The notes beneath the pieces were generated by a model. The model was given only the letters and a program-made list of their open reading frames with translations, searched no databases and had not been told where the DNA came from. 64,000 bases of DNA, from contig CAVZHQ010000007.1 in the NCBI GenBank assembly GCA_963775125.1, positions 806,001 through 870,000 of the forward strand, in the 5' to 3' direction. The stretch is from JAHECQ01 sp963775125 (GTDB lineage: Bacteria > Actinomycetota > Acidimicrobiia > Acidimicrobiales > SZUA-35). A program made the translations under genes and the position numbers. Of the stretch, positions 1-8,535 are shown piece after piece; positions within the stretch are counted from its first letter, which is position 1; every line of letters starts with the position of its first letter.

Positions 1-988
1 CGCCCTCCTCGACCGCGAGATCGACGGCCATGCGACCCTCGTACTCGGGGATCGCGGGGCAGCTGGCGAAACGGATGACCTCGGCCAGTTCGGGGTCGAC
101 GTTGTCCACGTCGAAGTACTGGGCCATCGGGCCGCTACCGGCGGTGTAGGGGTAGACGTCAAGGGTGATGTCGGCCCCTTCGGCGTTGGCCGCGTCGACC
201 TTGGCCAATGACGCCCCGATCCGGCCCCAATTGCGTCGGCCTGCAGACTTGTGGTGCGAGATCTGGACGGGCAGACCGGCGGTGCGGCCGATGTGGATGG
301 CTTCATCGACCGCAGCCAGCAGATGATCGCCCTCGTTGCGCATGTGCGTGGCGTACAACCCGCCGCCGGCTGCTGCCTCCTTGGCCAACTCGATGACTTC
401 GTCGGTCTGGGCCCAGCGGCCTGGCCGGTAGATGAGCCCGGTGGAGAACCCGCACGCCCCTTGGCGCATCGCCAACTCGACGTGTCGGCGCATCGAGTCC
501 AGTTCGGCGTCGGTCGGTTCGCGGCGGTCGTCGCCCATGACGAGCGTCCGGATCGAGTTGTGGCCGATGAGGGCCATGGTGTTGACCGACGGACGGCCGG
601 CGTCGACAGCGGCGCGAAACCCGTCGAGGTCGGTCCAGGTCGGATCGACGCCGATCAGTCCGCTGGAATCGCTGCGGCCCAGCTCGGCCGGCGCCGCGCT
701 GAAACCGCAGTTGCCGATGACCAGGCTGGTGCATCCCTGCGACAGCTTGAACTCCATGCCGGGATAGCGGAGGAGCGCTCCGTCATCGTGGGTGTGCACA
801 TCGACGAACCCCGGTGCCAGGCAGGCGCCCCGAGCATCGATGGTGGTGGTGGCAGGGCCCTCGGCGTCGGCGGGCACCGTACCGACCGCGGTGATCCGGG
901 TGTCGGTGATCGCAAGGTCTCCGGTGAAGCCGGGCCCACCGGACCCGTCGACGATGGTGGCGTTGCGCACGATGAGGGATGACGACAT
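1..988 (-). CDS. N-acyl-D-amino-acid deacylase (D-aminoacylase) family amidohydrolase, 3' end off window
   Basis: This is the N-terminal 329 codons of a metal-dependent amidohydrolase; the rest lies beyond the left edge. The protein opens with the SLIVRNATIVDGSGGPG strand typical of the family. It has the metal-binding HTH in FVDVHTHDD (about residues 60-68), a conserved GNCGFSAAP segment and the THMRNEG and QISHHK motifs of D-aminoacylases and dihydroorotase-like enzymes. The ATG at 986-988 gives MSSSLIVRN; no other start fits as well. It is divergent from the GMC oxidoreductase with only 22 bp between the start codons, so the promoters must overlap the genes. The likely reaction is hydrolysis of N-acyl-D-amino acids, but related genes in actinobacteria act on other amides, so the substrate is open. 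Confidence 0.88.
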   Translation of the reverse strand, partial: MSSSLIVRNATIVDGSGGPGFTGDLAITDTRITAVGTVPADAEGPATTTIDARGACLAPGFVDVHTHDDGALLRYPGMEFKLSQGCTSLVIGNCGFSAAPAELGRSDSSGLIGVDPTWTDLDGFRAAVDAGRPSVNTMALIGHNSIRTLVMGDDRREPTDAELDSMRRHVELAMRQGACGFSTGLIYRPGRWAQTDEVIELAKEAAAGGGLYATHMRNEGDHLLAAVDEAIHIGRTAGLPVQISHHKSAGRRNWGRIGASLAKVDAANAEGADITLDVYPYTAGSGPMAQYFDVDNVDPELAEVIRFASCPAIPEYEGRMAVDLAVEEG

Positions 989-1010
989 CGGCGGAGCCTA
1001 ATCTCTCCTC

Positions 1011-2639
1011 GTGCCACCCAGTCCAGCCACACCCAGTCCAGCCACACCCAGTCCAGCCACACCCACTCCAGCCGAGCGACCGGCGACCGAGCGGGATTCG
1101 CTTTCTCGAGATGGCATCGATGTCCTGGTCGTCGGTGGCGGGGCGGCTGGTGCGGTCATTGCCGCCCGAGCGAGTGAGAACCCGAACCTCCGAGTGGTTC
1201 TGCTCGACGCCGGGCCCGACTACTCACTCGCCTCCGATCTTCCCGATGACCTTCGTAACGGCCACGACAACTCCTATGTCGATCACGACTGGAAGTTGCG
1301 GTACCAGCCGAGCGGTGAGCGAAGCGACCGTTTCCCACGGGGCCGGGTGACCGGCGGATCCACGGCGGTCAACACCACCATTGCGCTGCGTGGCGTCCCG
1401 GCCGACTTCGATCACTGGGCATCGCTCGGCAACCCCGAGTGGGCGTGGCCGAACGTTCTCGAGGCCCACAACCGATCCGAACGAGACCTCGATTTCGGGA
1501 GCCAGCCCTATCACGGAGACGCCGGCCCGATCTCGGTGCGTCGTTGGACACCCGACGAACTCACGCCACCTCAGGCCGCCTTCATCGAAGCAGCCGTGGC
1601 CGCCGGCTTCCCGCGTTGCGATGACGTGAACGCTCCCGACGCCGTGGGCGTCGGGCCGATGGCGATGAACAAGCTCGGGCGACTCCGGATCTCGACGGCC
1701 ATCGGCTATCTGGCCTCCGCCCGGTTCCGCGACAACCTGACGATCCGGCCCGACACGACGGTGGCAAGGGTCCTCACCGAGCGAACGGCATCGGGGCTGC
1801 GGGCGACCGGTGTCGAGACCAGCGAGGGCGAGCGGATCAACGCCCGGCTCGTCGTGTTGTCGGCGGGGGCCATCCTGACCCCGGGCCTGCTGGTCCGATC
1901 GGGGGTCGGTCGCCGGGAGGAGCTCGACCGGCTGGGCATCGATGCGGTCGCGGTCGTCGATGGTGTCGGCGCGAACCTGGCCGATCATCCGGCGCTCGCC
2001 GTGCTGCTCGTTCCGAAGTTTCCCGAGTTCTGTGGTCCCGAGCTGCCGCTGGTGCAGACGATCTGTCGGTATACGGGCCGGGGAAGCGACATCGACCTCG
2101 ATGTGAACATCGAACTCATGACCCGGGCGACCGGTCGCAGCGGCGAGGTGCTCTTCATGCTGGCACCCAGCCTCGAGTGGGTGGAAGGCAGGGGAGAGGT
2201 GCGCCAGACCTCGGCCGATCCTCATGCGCTTCCGCAGATCGTCTCCAACTTCGGACAGCACCCGAAGGATCTGGCCCGTCACGTCACTGCGCTCCAAGAC
2301 GCTCTGGCCTTGACCCGACAGACCCCGCTCGCCGAGTTCATCGAGACCGTCCGGTTCCCCGATCCGAATCGTTCGACCCGCGAAGACCTGACCGGCCTGG
2401 CCCGTCAACGTTCGGCGTCGGGGTACCACCCCTGCGGTACGGCCCGGATGGGCCCGGCCTCCGATCCGTCGGCGGTCGTCGACCAGTACGGGCGCTGCCA
2501 CGCCGTCGACCAGCTCGTGGTGGCCGACGCGTCGATCATGCCCACGGTGCCGAGAGCGAACATCAACCTCTCGACGATCATGATCGGCGAGATGGTCGGG
2601 GAATGGATTCGAACCAACGGGACCCGCTATGGGCTGTGA
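1011..2639 (+). CDS. GMC-family FAD-dependent oxidoreductase (choline dehydrogenase-like)
   Basis: A 542-residue flavoprotein, the usual length for the GMC family. The FAD dinucleotide motif VLVVGGGAAGAVIAA lies near residues 38-52. The GMC signature 1 region is RGRVTGGSTAVN, and the C-terminal active-site block GYHPCGTARMG is followed by VADASIMPTVPRANIN. It should oxidise an alcohol or similar substrate with FAD; the substrate is unknown. The GTG at 1011 is the only in-frame start before the FAD motif. The first 20 or so residues are a Pro/Ser/Ala/Thr-rich tail encoded by a 15-bp tandem repeat. The gene overlaps the next one (thioesterase) by 11 bp and heads an apparent three-gene operon with an MFS exporter. 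Confidence 0.9.
   Translation: MPPSPATPSPATPSPATPTPAERPATERDSLSRDGIDVLVVGGGAAGAVIAARASENPNLRVVLLDAGPDYSLASDLPDDLRNGHDNSYVDHDWKLRYQPSGERSDRFPRGRVTGGSTAVNTTIALRGVPADFDHWASLGNPEWAWPNVLEAHNRSERDLDFGSQPYHGDAGPISVRRWTPDELTPPQAAFIEAAVAAGFPRCDDVNAPDAVGVGPMAMNKLGRLRISTAIGYLASARFRDNLTIRPDTTVARVLTERTASGLRATGVETSEGERINARLVVLSAGAILTPGLLVRSGVGRREELDRLGIDAVAVVDGVGANLADHPALAVLLVPKFPEFCGPELPLVQTICRYTGRGSDIDLDVNIELMTRATGRSGEVLFMLAPSLEWVEGRGEVRQTSADPHALPQIVSNFGQHPKDLARHVTALQDALALTRQTPLAEFIETVRFPDPNRSTREDLTGLARQRSASGYHPCGTARMGPASDPSAVVDQYGRCHAVDQLVVADASIMPTVPRANINLSTIMIGEMVGEWIRTNGTRYGL
1017..1076 (+). repeat. 15-bp tandem repeat, about 4 units, at the GMC N-terminus
   Basis: Three identical units CCCAGTCCAGCCACA (1017-1031, 1032-1046, 1047-1061) are followed by a diverged fourth. 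They encode the pentapeptide PSPAT in phase with the GMC reading frame. Being a multiple of three, copy number can change without breaking the frame. The repeat also lies right beside the divergent promoter zone of the amidohydrolase. Confidence 0.9.
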
Positions 2640-3450
2640 CGCACTCTTCCTCCCCGTCGGCCCCAATGCGTTCCAGCCGACCGATTACACCCGCGGCCCG
2701 TGGAGTCCGGACTCACTCCACGGCGGACCCGTGGTCGGACTGCTGGCTCGAACCCTCGAGCGGGCGGTGGCGGCGGCTGGTTTGCCAGCCGAGACCCTGC
2801 TTTGTTCGCGCCTCACGGTCGAGATGCTCCGGCCGGTACCGCTCGACGTGCTGGTCGCCGACGCAGTCGTCGTCAAACCGGGACGCCGAGCCGCAGTCGT
2901 CGATGCGTCGCTCACCCATGGCGGACGTGTGGTGGCTCGGGCCACGTCGCAGTGGATCGCGTTCGACCCTGCCGCTGTGCCGCTGACCGGCCGCGTGCCC
3001 GCCCGCCCGTCGACGCCGGCCGAACCCCGCTTGGCGGCGACCATCGACTATCCCGTCCCGGGCTTCAATTGCGACACCTGCGAGCTGCGGTACGTCTCGG
3101 GCTCCCACGAGACCTCGGGACCGGGTGTCAGCTGGATCAACCTTCACTCATCGCTGGTGGCGGGCGAGGACAACACGCCCTTGGTCACCGTTGCCACGGT
3201 GTCCGATCTGGCTGCTGCCGCAGGTTGGGAGGAGACGCCCAGCGGCGGGAGCTACATCAACCCCGATATCACCCTGCAGCTGCTCCGGCTGCCGCAGAGC
3301 ACCTGGATCGGTGTCGACGCGCGTGTCGTGCACGGAGGCAACCAGGCGGCCATGATCGACGCGGAACTCTTCGACGATCATGGTCCGGTCGGGCGAGTCC
3401 TCCAGAGCCTGGTGGAGGCACCGGCCGCCCTGGGCTACGCTGGTACTTAG
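2629..3450 (+). CDS. Acyl-CoA thioesterase-like protein, double hotdog (TesB-like)
   Basis: A 273-residue protein resembling the actinobacterial thioesterase superfamily with two hotdog halves. The first half carries GPWSPDSLHGGPVVGLLARTLE, the helix region of an acyl-CoA hotdog; the second ends with a conserved QSLVEAPAALG strand. It probably hydrolyses an acyl-CoA or related thioester in the cytosol. The ATG at 2629 lies inside the end of the GMC gene (11-bp overlap), which indicates translational coupling. The downstream MFS gene starts about 48 bp after its stop. The family is fairly clear, the substrate is not. Confidence 0.78.
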   Translation: MGCDALFLPVGPNAFQPTDYTRGPWSPDSLHGGPVVGLLARTLERAVAAAGLPAETLLCSRLTVEMLRPVPLDVLVADAVVVKPGRRAAVVDASLTHGGRVVARATSQWIAFDPAAVPLTGRVPARPSTPAEPRLAATIDYPVPGFNCDTCELRYVSGSHETSGPGVSWINLHSSLVAGEDNTPLVTVATVSDLAAAAGWEETPSGGSYINPDITLQLLRLPQSTWIGVDARVVHGGNQAAMIDAELFDDHGPVGRVLQSLVEAPAALGYAGT

Positions 3451-3487
3451 AAGCACGTAACATTCTTCGCGCTTCGATCATCGCCTG

Positions 3488-3500
3488 GGAGGAAGCCCTG
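3488..3500 (+). promoter_or_regulatory. Ribosome binding site deciding a CTG start
   Basis: GGAGGA at 3488-3493 followed by five bases and CTG at 3498. It is the only good Shine-Dalgarno sequence in front of the MFS reading frame, and no standard start codon is available upstream of the first membrane helix. Confidence 0.6.
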
Positions 3501-5021
3501 AGAACCCGCACCTCGCTACCCGCTCCGGTCCAGACCGCAGCCCTCGGAACCTCGACTCCCAAGACTCCGACTCCCGCGACCCCGACCCCCGATCGGGCGT
3601 ATCAGCGCACACTCCTCGGGGTCGTGATGTTGTCGGTCATGTCGTTCGGGTCGTTGATGACCATCGTCACCGTGGCCCTCGGCACCATCGCCGAAGACCT
3701 CGACAGCAACCGGGCCACCCTCACCTGGGTCATCACCGGCCTCATGCTGGCGATGGCCGCGTGCACACCCCTCACCGGCAAACTCGGTGACCTGTACGGG
3801 CACCGCCGCATCTTCCTCATCGGTTTGGCCGGCGGAGCGGTGATGACCGTGGCCTGCGCGTTGGCGTGGAACGCCGCCTCGCTCATTGCCTTCCGGGTGA
3901 TCTTCGGGATGTTCGGCGCGTGCGTCAACCCCAACGCCTTGGCCCTGATGATGAACGCCTACGGATTGCACGGCCGGGCGAAAGCGGTCGGATGGTTCCA
4001 GTTCGCCATGACCGGAGCCCCCACGATCGGGGTCGTGCTCGGCGGGCCCATGATCGACGTCGTCGGCTGGCGCCCCATTTTCGGCGCCTTCGCGGCCATC
4101 ACCGCGGTCGCCTTCGTTGCCGGAACGATCTTCGTTCGGGCCGGCGCCACCCAGAGCAACGTGAAGCTCGACTACCCCGGTGCCATCACCTTGGCCCTGG
4201 GCGTGCTCGCCGGGCTGCTGGCCATCACCCGGTTCGCTTCTCGCATCACCCAGGTTGGCGGCGGCGCTGCGGCCCAGGACCTTCCCGCTTGGGGTCTCGT
4301 CGCACTTTCGGCCCTCGCCATCTCGCTGTTCATCAAGGTCGAGAACCATTCATCGGCGCCCATGTTGAAGTTGTCGTACTTCCGGCGACGCAATTTCGTC
4401 CTTCCAATGGTCACCTCGGCCTTCATCCAGTTCGCCTACATGGGCGGCTTCGTGGTCACCCCGGCGCTGCTCGACAAGCGGTACGGCTGGACCGTCGGGG
4501 CCACAGCCCTCCTCATGGCCCCTCGGCCCGCCGCCTTCAGCCTGGCGTCTCCGTTCGGCGGCCACCTGCCCAGCAAGGTCGGGGAGAAGGTCCCGATTCT
4601 GATCGGCGCCGGATGCATGGCGCTTTCGATGATCGCCTTCAGTTCCGCCGCTCCGCTCACCACCAGCCTCGGCATCGGCCTGATCGTCGTTGGCCTCATC
4701 CTGTCGGGAGTCGCGGCCGGACTTTCACAGCCGTCGGTGTCGGCGATGGTCGTCGGCAACGTCGACCCGGCGGACATGGGCATTGCAAACGGCATGGCCC
4801 AGCAGTTGATGTTCATCGGCACGGTCTGCGGCATCCAGACCATGAACGTCCTGGTCGGTGACAGCGCCGACCCGACACGGTTCCTCACCACCTACCTGGT
4901 CGGTACCGTCATGGCCTTCGCCGCCATCTTCACCGCGGCATCGATCATCGACCCGCGCCGGGCAAAGGCTGCTTCGTCAGCGTCTCTGTCCCGGGCGTCG
5001 CAGGCTCAGCCGGCCGGCTGA
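3498..5021 (+). CDS. MFS transporter, DHA2-like drug/metabolite exporter, probable CTG start
   Basis: A polytopic membrane protein of about 507 residues and roughly 14 hydrophobic segments. The MFS loop 2-3 motif is GKLGDLYGHRRIFLIG, and the antiporter-type segment is near TGAPTIGVVLGG. No ATG, GTG or TTG lies in frame between the thioesterase stop and the middle of transmembrane segment 1 (VVMLSVMSFG). The best start is CTG at 3498-3500, preceded by GGAGGA at 3488-3493 with proper spacing. The N-terminal tail is again Thr/Pro-rich (TPKTPTPATPTP). It is third in the GMC-thioesterase-MFS operon and may export or import the operon's substrate or product. Its 3' end overlaps the convergent DMT gene by 77 bp. 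Confidence 0.85.
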   Translation: MRTRTSLPAPVQTAALGTSTPKTPTPATPTPDRAYQRTLLGVVMLSVMSFGSLMTIVTVALGTIAEDLDSNRATLTWVITGLMLAMAACTPLTGKLGDLYGHRRIFLIGLAGGAVMTVACALAWNAASLIAFRVIFGMFGACVNPNALALMMNAYGLHGRAKAVGWFQFAMTGAPTIGVVLGGPMIDVVGWRPIFGAFAAITAVAFVAGTIFVRAGATQSNVKLDYPGAITLALGVLAGLLAITRFASRITQVGGGAAAQDLPAWGLVALSALAISLFIKVENHSSAPMLKLSYFRRRNFVLPMVTSAFIQFAYMGGFVVTPALLDKRYGWTVGATALLMAPRPAAFSLASPFGGHLPSKVGEKVPILIGAGCMALSMIAFSSAAPLTTSLGIGLIVVGLILSGVAAGLSQPSVSAMVVGNVDPADMGIANGMAQQLMFIGTVCGIQTMNVLVGDSADPTRFLTTYLVGTVMAFAAIFTAASIIDPRRAKAASSASLSRASQAQPAG

Positions 5022-5958
5022 CGACTGCTCCGACCGCGGCGAACACGATGGCGCCGCCGGCGAGTTGCACCATGCTCAGCGGCTCGTCGTGGATCAGCCA
5101 CGCCGCCCCGATGGCGACGATGTTCATCGACAACAGGTAGAGCGACGACCGCGACGCATCGATGTACTTGAGCACCCACGCCATCAGCACGTGTCCGAGG
5201 CCGCCGGTGAAGATGATGATGAACGCCAGCCACACCCAGTCGAGGCCGTTGACTGCGAAGTAGTCGGAGCGATCGCTGCTGATGAGGGCCCAGGGGGTCA
5301 CGGTCAGTGCTGCGAACAGCGTGACGCCGGCCATCCATTCGATCGAGTCGATCTGGTAGCGGCTGCGAACACGTTTGGTCTCGACGAAGTAGAACGTGAA
5401 GAACAGCTGTGACACCACCGAGTAGATGATGGCCAGACCGGTGACCTCGAAACTCCGTCCTCCGCCCAGAACCACGACGACGGTGCCACCGACCCCGACC
5501 ACCGTCCAGAGGATGTGCCACGGCGTTGCCTTCTCCCCAAGGAAGCGGCCGGCGACGAGCAGGATCATGCCCGGCTGAAGTGCGGCAATGACGCTGAGCA
5601 CCGCAATTGCGGCCTCGTTGATGGTGAGGAACACGAAGACCAGATTGATGCCGAAGGCCGCCCCGGCGAACACCGTTCGTTTGATGGTGGCCATCGACAG
5701 CCGATGCCCGGTCGCGAGCGTCATGACGTACAGCACGGGTACCGACAGCCAGAAGCGGTAGAGCACGGCGATGACCGACGGCGCCGTGATCAGCTTGCTC
5801 ACCGGCGGTCCGAGGCCCCAGAAGATGATGATGAGGACCATCACGAAACCCGGCGACACGAGGAACGCCCGACGCCTCGCGTTGGCCCTCGATCCTGCTG
5901 TGGAGGTGGATCGAGTGGAAGTGGATTGGTCGCCTTCGAGCGTGGTCAGTTGGCGCAT
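4945..5958 (-). CDS. DMT-superfamily (EamA-type) transporter
   Basis: A 337-residue protein with ten hydrophobic segments and the two EamA repeats. The first starts around FVMVLIIIFWGLGPPVSKL, the second around GLAIIYSVVSQLFF; the second ends with SSLYLLSMNIVAIGAAWLIHDEPLS, a typical EamA closing motif. It probably moves a small metabolite across the inner membrane. The ATG at 5956-5958 (MRQLTTLEG) is chosen because it directly follows the SDR gene on the same strand (20-bp gap), indicating co-transcription. The last 25 codons overlap the end of the convergent MFS gene antisense. Substrate unknown. Confidence 0.85.
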   Translation of the reverse strand: MRQLTTLEGDQSTSTRSTSTAGSRANARRRAFLVSPGFVMVLIIIFWGLGPPVSKLITAPSVIAVLYRFWLSVPVLYVMTLATGHRLSMATIKRTVFAGAAFGINLVFVFLTINEAAIAVLSVIAALQPGMILLVAGRFLGEKATPWHILWTVVGVGGTVVVVLGGGRSFEVTGLAIIYSVVSQLFFTFYFVETKRVRSRYQIDSIEWMAGVTLFAALTVTPWALISSDRSDYFAVNGLDWVWLAFIIIFTGGLGHVLMAWVLKYIDASRSSLYLLSMNIVAIGAAWLIHDEPLSMVQLAGGAIVFAAVGAVVSRPAEPATPGTETLTKQPLPGAGR

Positions 5959-5978
5959 GGGAGACGAGCAGCCGTCGG

Positions 5979-6848
5979 CTACTCGGCCACCACGCCGCGG
6001 AAGACGCCGGCGTCGTGCATGCGCCGAATGAACTCCGGCTCGTACGCCATCTCGGGATCGGCTCTGACCAATTCGTCGAGGGTGTGCGCGTCCTCGCCCA
6101 CGAGGATCCGCCACCGGTTCTCGCGAACGCCATCGAGAATGATGGTCGCCGCCTCGGCCGCAGTGGTGGGCGCCATGTTTCGGAACTGGTTGGCCCGCTC
6201 GGAGACGCGAGCGTCTACCTCGGCTCCGTGCAGCAGCACCGAATTGCGGGCGATCTCGGTGCCGATGTGACCGGGCATGACCACGGACACGCCCACGTGG
6301 GGAGCGTTGAGACGCAGGTCGGAGATGAGGGCTTCGGTGAACCCCTTCACCGCGAACTTGGCCGCCACATACGACGTGTGCGGGGTGTTGGGGCCGAGCG
6401 AACCCCAGAATCCGTTGATGCTCGAGGTGTTGACGACGTGGGCCTCGTCGGCCGCAATCAACAGGGGCAGGAAGACTCGGCAACCCAGGTAGACGCCCTT
6501 CCAGCAGATGTCAAAGGTACGTTCCCAGGCGTCTCGGGGGGAGGTGACGAAGCTGCCGCCGCCCCCGATCCCGGCGTTGTTGAACAGCAGGTGTGCATGG
6601 TCGGTTTCGTGGGCCGCAAGCGCCTCGTCCCGAAAACGTTCGAGCTGGTGTTCGTCCGACACGTCGGCGATGTGCGTGCTGACCCGCCGCCCTTGGGCGC
6701 AGAGCGCTTTGGTTTCGGCCAGGGCGTCGAGGTGCACATCGCACAAGGCCAGGTGAGCGCCGGCGGTGCTGAGTTGTACGGCCAGCTCCCGGCCCATGCC
6801 GGCACCGGCGCCGGTGACGATGGCCAATCGATCTTCGAAGTTCTGCAT
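5979..6848 (-). CDS. Short-chain dehydrogenase/reductase (SDR)
   Basis: A 289-residue classical SDR. The cofactor motif TGAGAGMG sits at residues 12-19, the NNAG motif near residue 90, and the catalytic Ser-Tyr-Lys set is visible as NTSSINGF followed by TSYVAAKFAVKG. The Asp in LCDVHLD at the end of strand 2 suggests preference for NAD over NADP. The C-terminal end is longer than the minimal SDR core. It is followed 20 bp later by the DMT transporter on the same strand. Substrate unknown. Confidence 0.9.
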   Translation of the reverse strand: MQNFEDRLAIVTGAGAGMGRELAVQLSTAGAHLALCDVHLDALAETKALCAQGRRVSTHIADVSDEHQLERFRDEALAAHETDHAHLLFNNAGIGGGGSFVTSPRDAWERTFDICWKGVYLGCRVFLPLLIAADEAHVVNTSSINGFWGSLGPNTPHTSYVAAKFAVKGFTEALISDLRLNAPHVGVSVVMPGHIGTEIARNSVLLHGAEVDARVSERANQFRNMAPTTAAEAATIILDGVRENRWRILVGEDAHTLDELVRADPEMAYEPEFIRRMHDAGVFRGVVAE

Positions 6849-6929
6849 GGGGCCACACTAGAGACCCGGGGGTGGCGGGACGAAACGGCACCCCCGGCTC
6901 GTGAGCCTGCCCGCATCAACCCGCCCTCG

Positions 6930-7163
6930 TCAGTCCAGGAGATCGACCAGGAGATTCATCTGCTCGTGGCATGCCCGGACCGAGCGGTCGATGGCCGAGA
7001 TGGCATCGGTCATCGATGCATTCTCCGATTCGACGAACGCCAGCAGGCTGACCCTGCCGAGGATGACGGCCAGGTGGTTGTTCACCTGGTGAGCGACGTC
7101 TTCGATGATGCTCCGGACATCGTCGGGAAGCGGACACTCATCGGGTTTTTCGACCTGGTTCAT
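6930..7163 (-). CDS. Small stand-alone HisKA-like (H-box) protein
   Basis: A 77-residue soluble helical protein. The central segment VAHQVNNHLAVILG matches the H-box of histidine kinase dimerisation domains of the NtrB/HPK4 kind (HExxNNxLxxILG), including the candidate phospho-accepting His at residue 25. The second half (residues 48-77) could form the second helix of the hairpin. There is no ATPase domain in the protein or next to it. The ATG at 7161-7163 has a strong GGAGGTGAGAG ribosome site directly upstream, which supports a real gene. It lies 81 bp ahead of the SDR gene on the same strand and is divergent from DUF1800. Role unknown: a phosphotransfer or dimerisation partner is possible, as is a kinase remnant. 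Confidence 0.6.
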   Translation of the reverse strand: MNQVEKPDECPLPDDVRSIIEDVAHQVNNHLAVILGRVSLLAFVESENASMTDAISAIDRSVRACHEQMNLLVDLLD

Positions 7164-7221
7164 CTCTCACCTCCTCGGGACCCGCTCAAGTTTCGCAGGT
7201 GAACTGGTCGAAGCAACTGTC

Positions 7222-8535
7222 ATGCCCGTGTTGCCTGAGGAAACGTCCCGTCCCGATGCGGCCCATCTGCTTCGCCGGGTCGGCTTCGGTGGGCTTCCGA
7301 GCGAGATCGATGCCTTGGTCGGGTTGCCATGGTCGACCGTCGTGGACCGAGTGCTCGACGTCTCGTCGGCTGTTCCGGCAAACGTCGGCGTTCCGAACCT
7401 CGATCCGTCGCGGTCGTGGTGGGATCGGTATGTGGACATGACCCACTTCTGGCTCGAGCGGTGTCGCACCAGCACCGCTCCGATCGTCGAGAAGATGGTG
7501 CTGTTCTGGCACGGGCACCTGTGCTCGTCGATGGACAAGGTGGGCGATCACCGAGCCATGTTCGAACAGAACCAGCTGTTCAGGATGCACGGCTTGGGGC
7601 CGGTCGAAACGCTCCTCCAGACCGTTTCGACCCAGACCGCGATGCTTCGCTATCTCGACAACGACGTGAACGTGTCGGGGAGCCCGAATGAGAACTTCGC
7701 TCGAGAGCTGATGGAACTCTTCGTGCTCGGCGTCGGCTTCTACTCCGAGGACGACGTGCGAGCGTCGGCTCGGGCGTGGACCGGGCATGGCGTGAACGAC
7801 TCGACCGGCCAGTACGAGTTCCGCAACGATCGTCACGACTCGACCCCGAAGACCTTCATGGGCATCACCCGCAACTGGAATGGCCCCGAGATCATCACCC
7901 ACCTGCTGGCCGGCACTCCGCAAACCCAGGCATCTCGGTTCCTGGCCGCCAAGCTTTGGTCCTTCCTCGCGTACCCGAACCCCGATGCTGCCTTGGTCGA
8001 CGCGTTGGCGACGGAGTTTCGAGCCGGCGGCATGCGGATCGATGCCCTGCTTCGAGCCATTCTCATGCGGCCCGAGTTCCTCTCGACCCAGGCCAAACAG
8101 GGACTGGTTCGGACACCGATCGAGTTCGTCGTCGCCGCCATGCGTCACACGGGAATGCCGTGTTCGGAGGCCCACCCAGAATGGACCCTCGACGGAATGG
8201 GCCAAGCGCCGTACTACCCACCCAACGTTTCGGGCTGGCGGCAGAATCGCTATTGGATCTCTGCACCGGCCGTCTGGGCCAAGAGCAACTTCTCGAGTCA
8301 CCTGCGCTGGCGCACCATGCAAGTGAACAATCTGCTCGGCGACACCCAGAGCCACCAGCTCGCAGATCAGGCGGTCGCGGCGGCACTCGCCGCGTTCGGG
8401 ATCGATCAGCCGTCGGCCACCACGACGGCGTCGCTGCGCCAGTTCGTCGAGGAAGAACGGACGTCGTCGCGCTGGGCCGAGCAGGCCGGCCTGCTCTACC
8501 TGACCCCTCTCACTCCGGAGTTCCAGCTCGCATGA
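7222..8535 (+). CDS. DUF1800 family protein
   Basis: A 437-residue protein of the DUF1800 family. Recognisable blocks are HLLRRVGFGG near the N-terminus, MVLFWHGHLCSS, NENFARELMELFVLGVG, YSEDDVRASARAWTGHGV and YYPPNVSGW. The family has no settled biochemical function and is nearly always paired with a DUF1501 gene, as here. The ATG at 7222 (MPVLPEETSRPDAAHLL) places the first conserved block right after the start. The stop overlaps the DUF1501 start (ATGA at 8532-8535), so the two are translationally coupled. No signal peptide is evident. Confidence 0.92.
   Translation: MPVLPEETSRPDAAHLLRRVGFGGLPSEIDALVGLPWSTVVDRVLDVSSAVPANVGVPNLDPSRSWWDRYVDMTHFWLERCRTSTAPIVEKMVLFWHGHLCSSMDKVGDHRAMFEQNQLFRMHGLGPVETLLQTVSTQTAMLRYLDNDVNVSGSPNENFARELMELFVLGVGFYSEDDVRASARAWTGHGVNDSTGQYEFRNDRHDSTPKTFMGITRNWNGPEIITHLLAGTPQTQASRFLAAKLWSFLAYPNPDAALVDALATEFRAGGMRIDALLRAILMRPEFLSTQAKQGLVRTPIEFVVAAMRHTGMPCSEAHPEWTLDGMGQAPYYPPNVSGWRQNRYWISAPAVWAKSNFSSHLRWRTMQVNNLLGDTQSHQLADQAVAAALAAFGIDQPSATTTASLRQFVEEERTSSRWAEQAGLLYLTPLTPEFQLA

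Noticed and set aside
655..1062. Minus-strand peptide with WLDWVWLDWVWLDWV
   Set aside because: Antisense of the 15-bp repeat; no ribosome site and it covers two real genes.
1224..2666. 480-residue minus-strand frame over the GMC gene
   Set aside because: Arg/Gly/His-rich antisense translation; the GMC gene has all family motifs.
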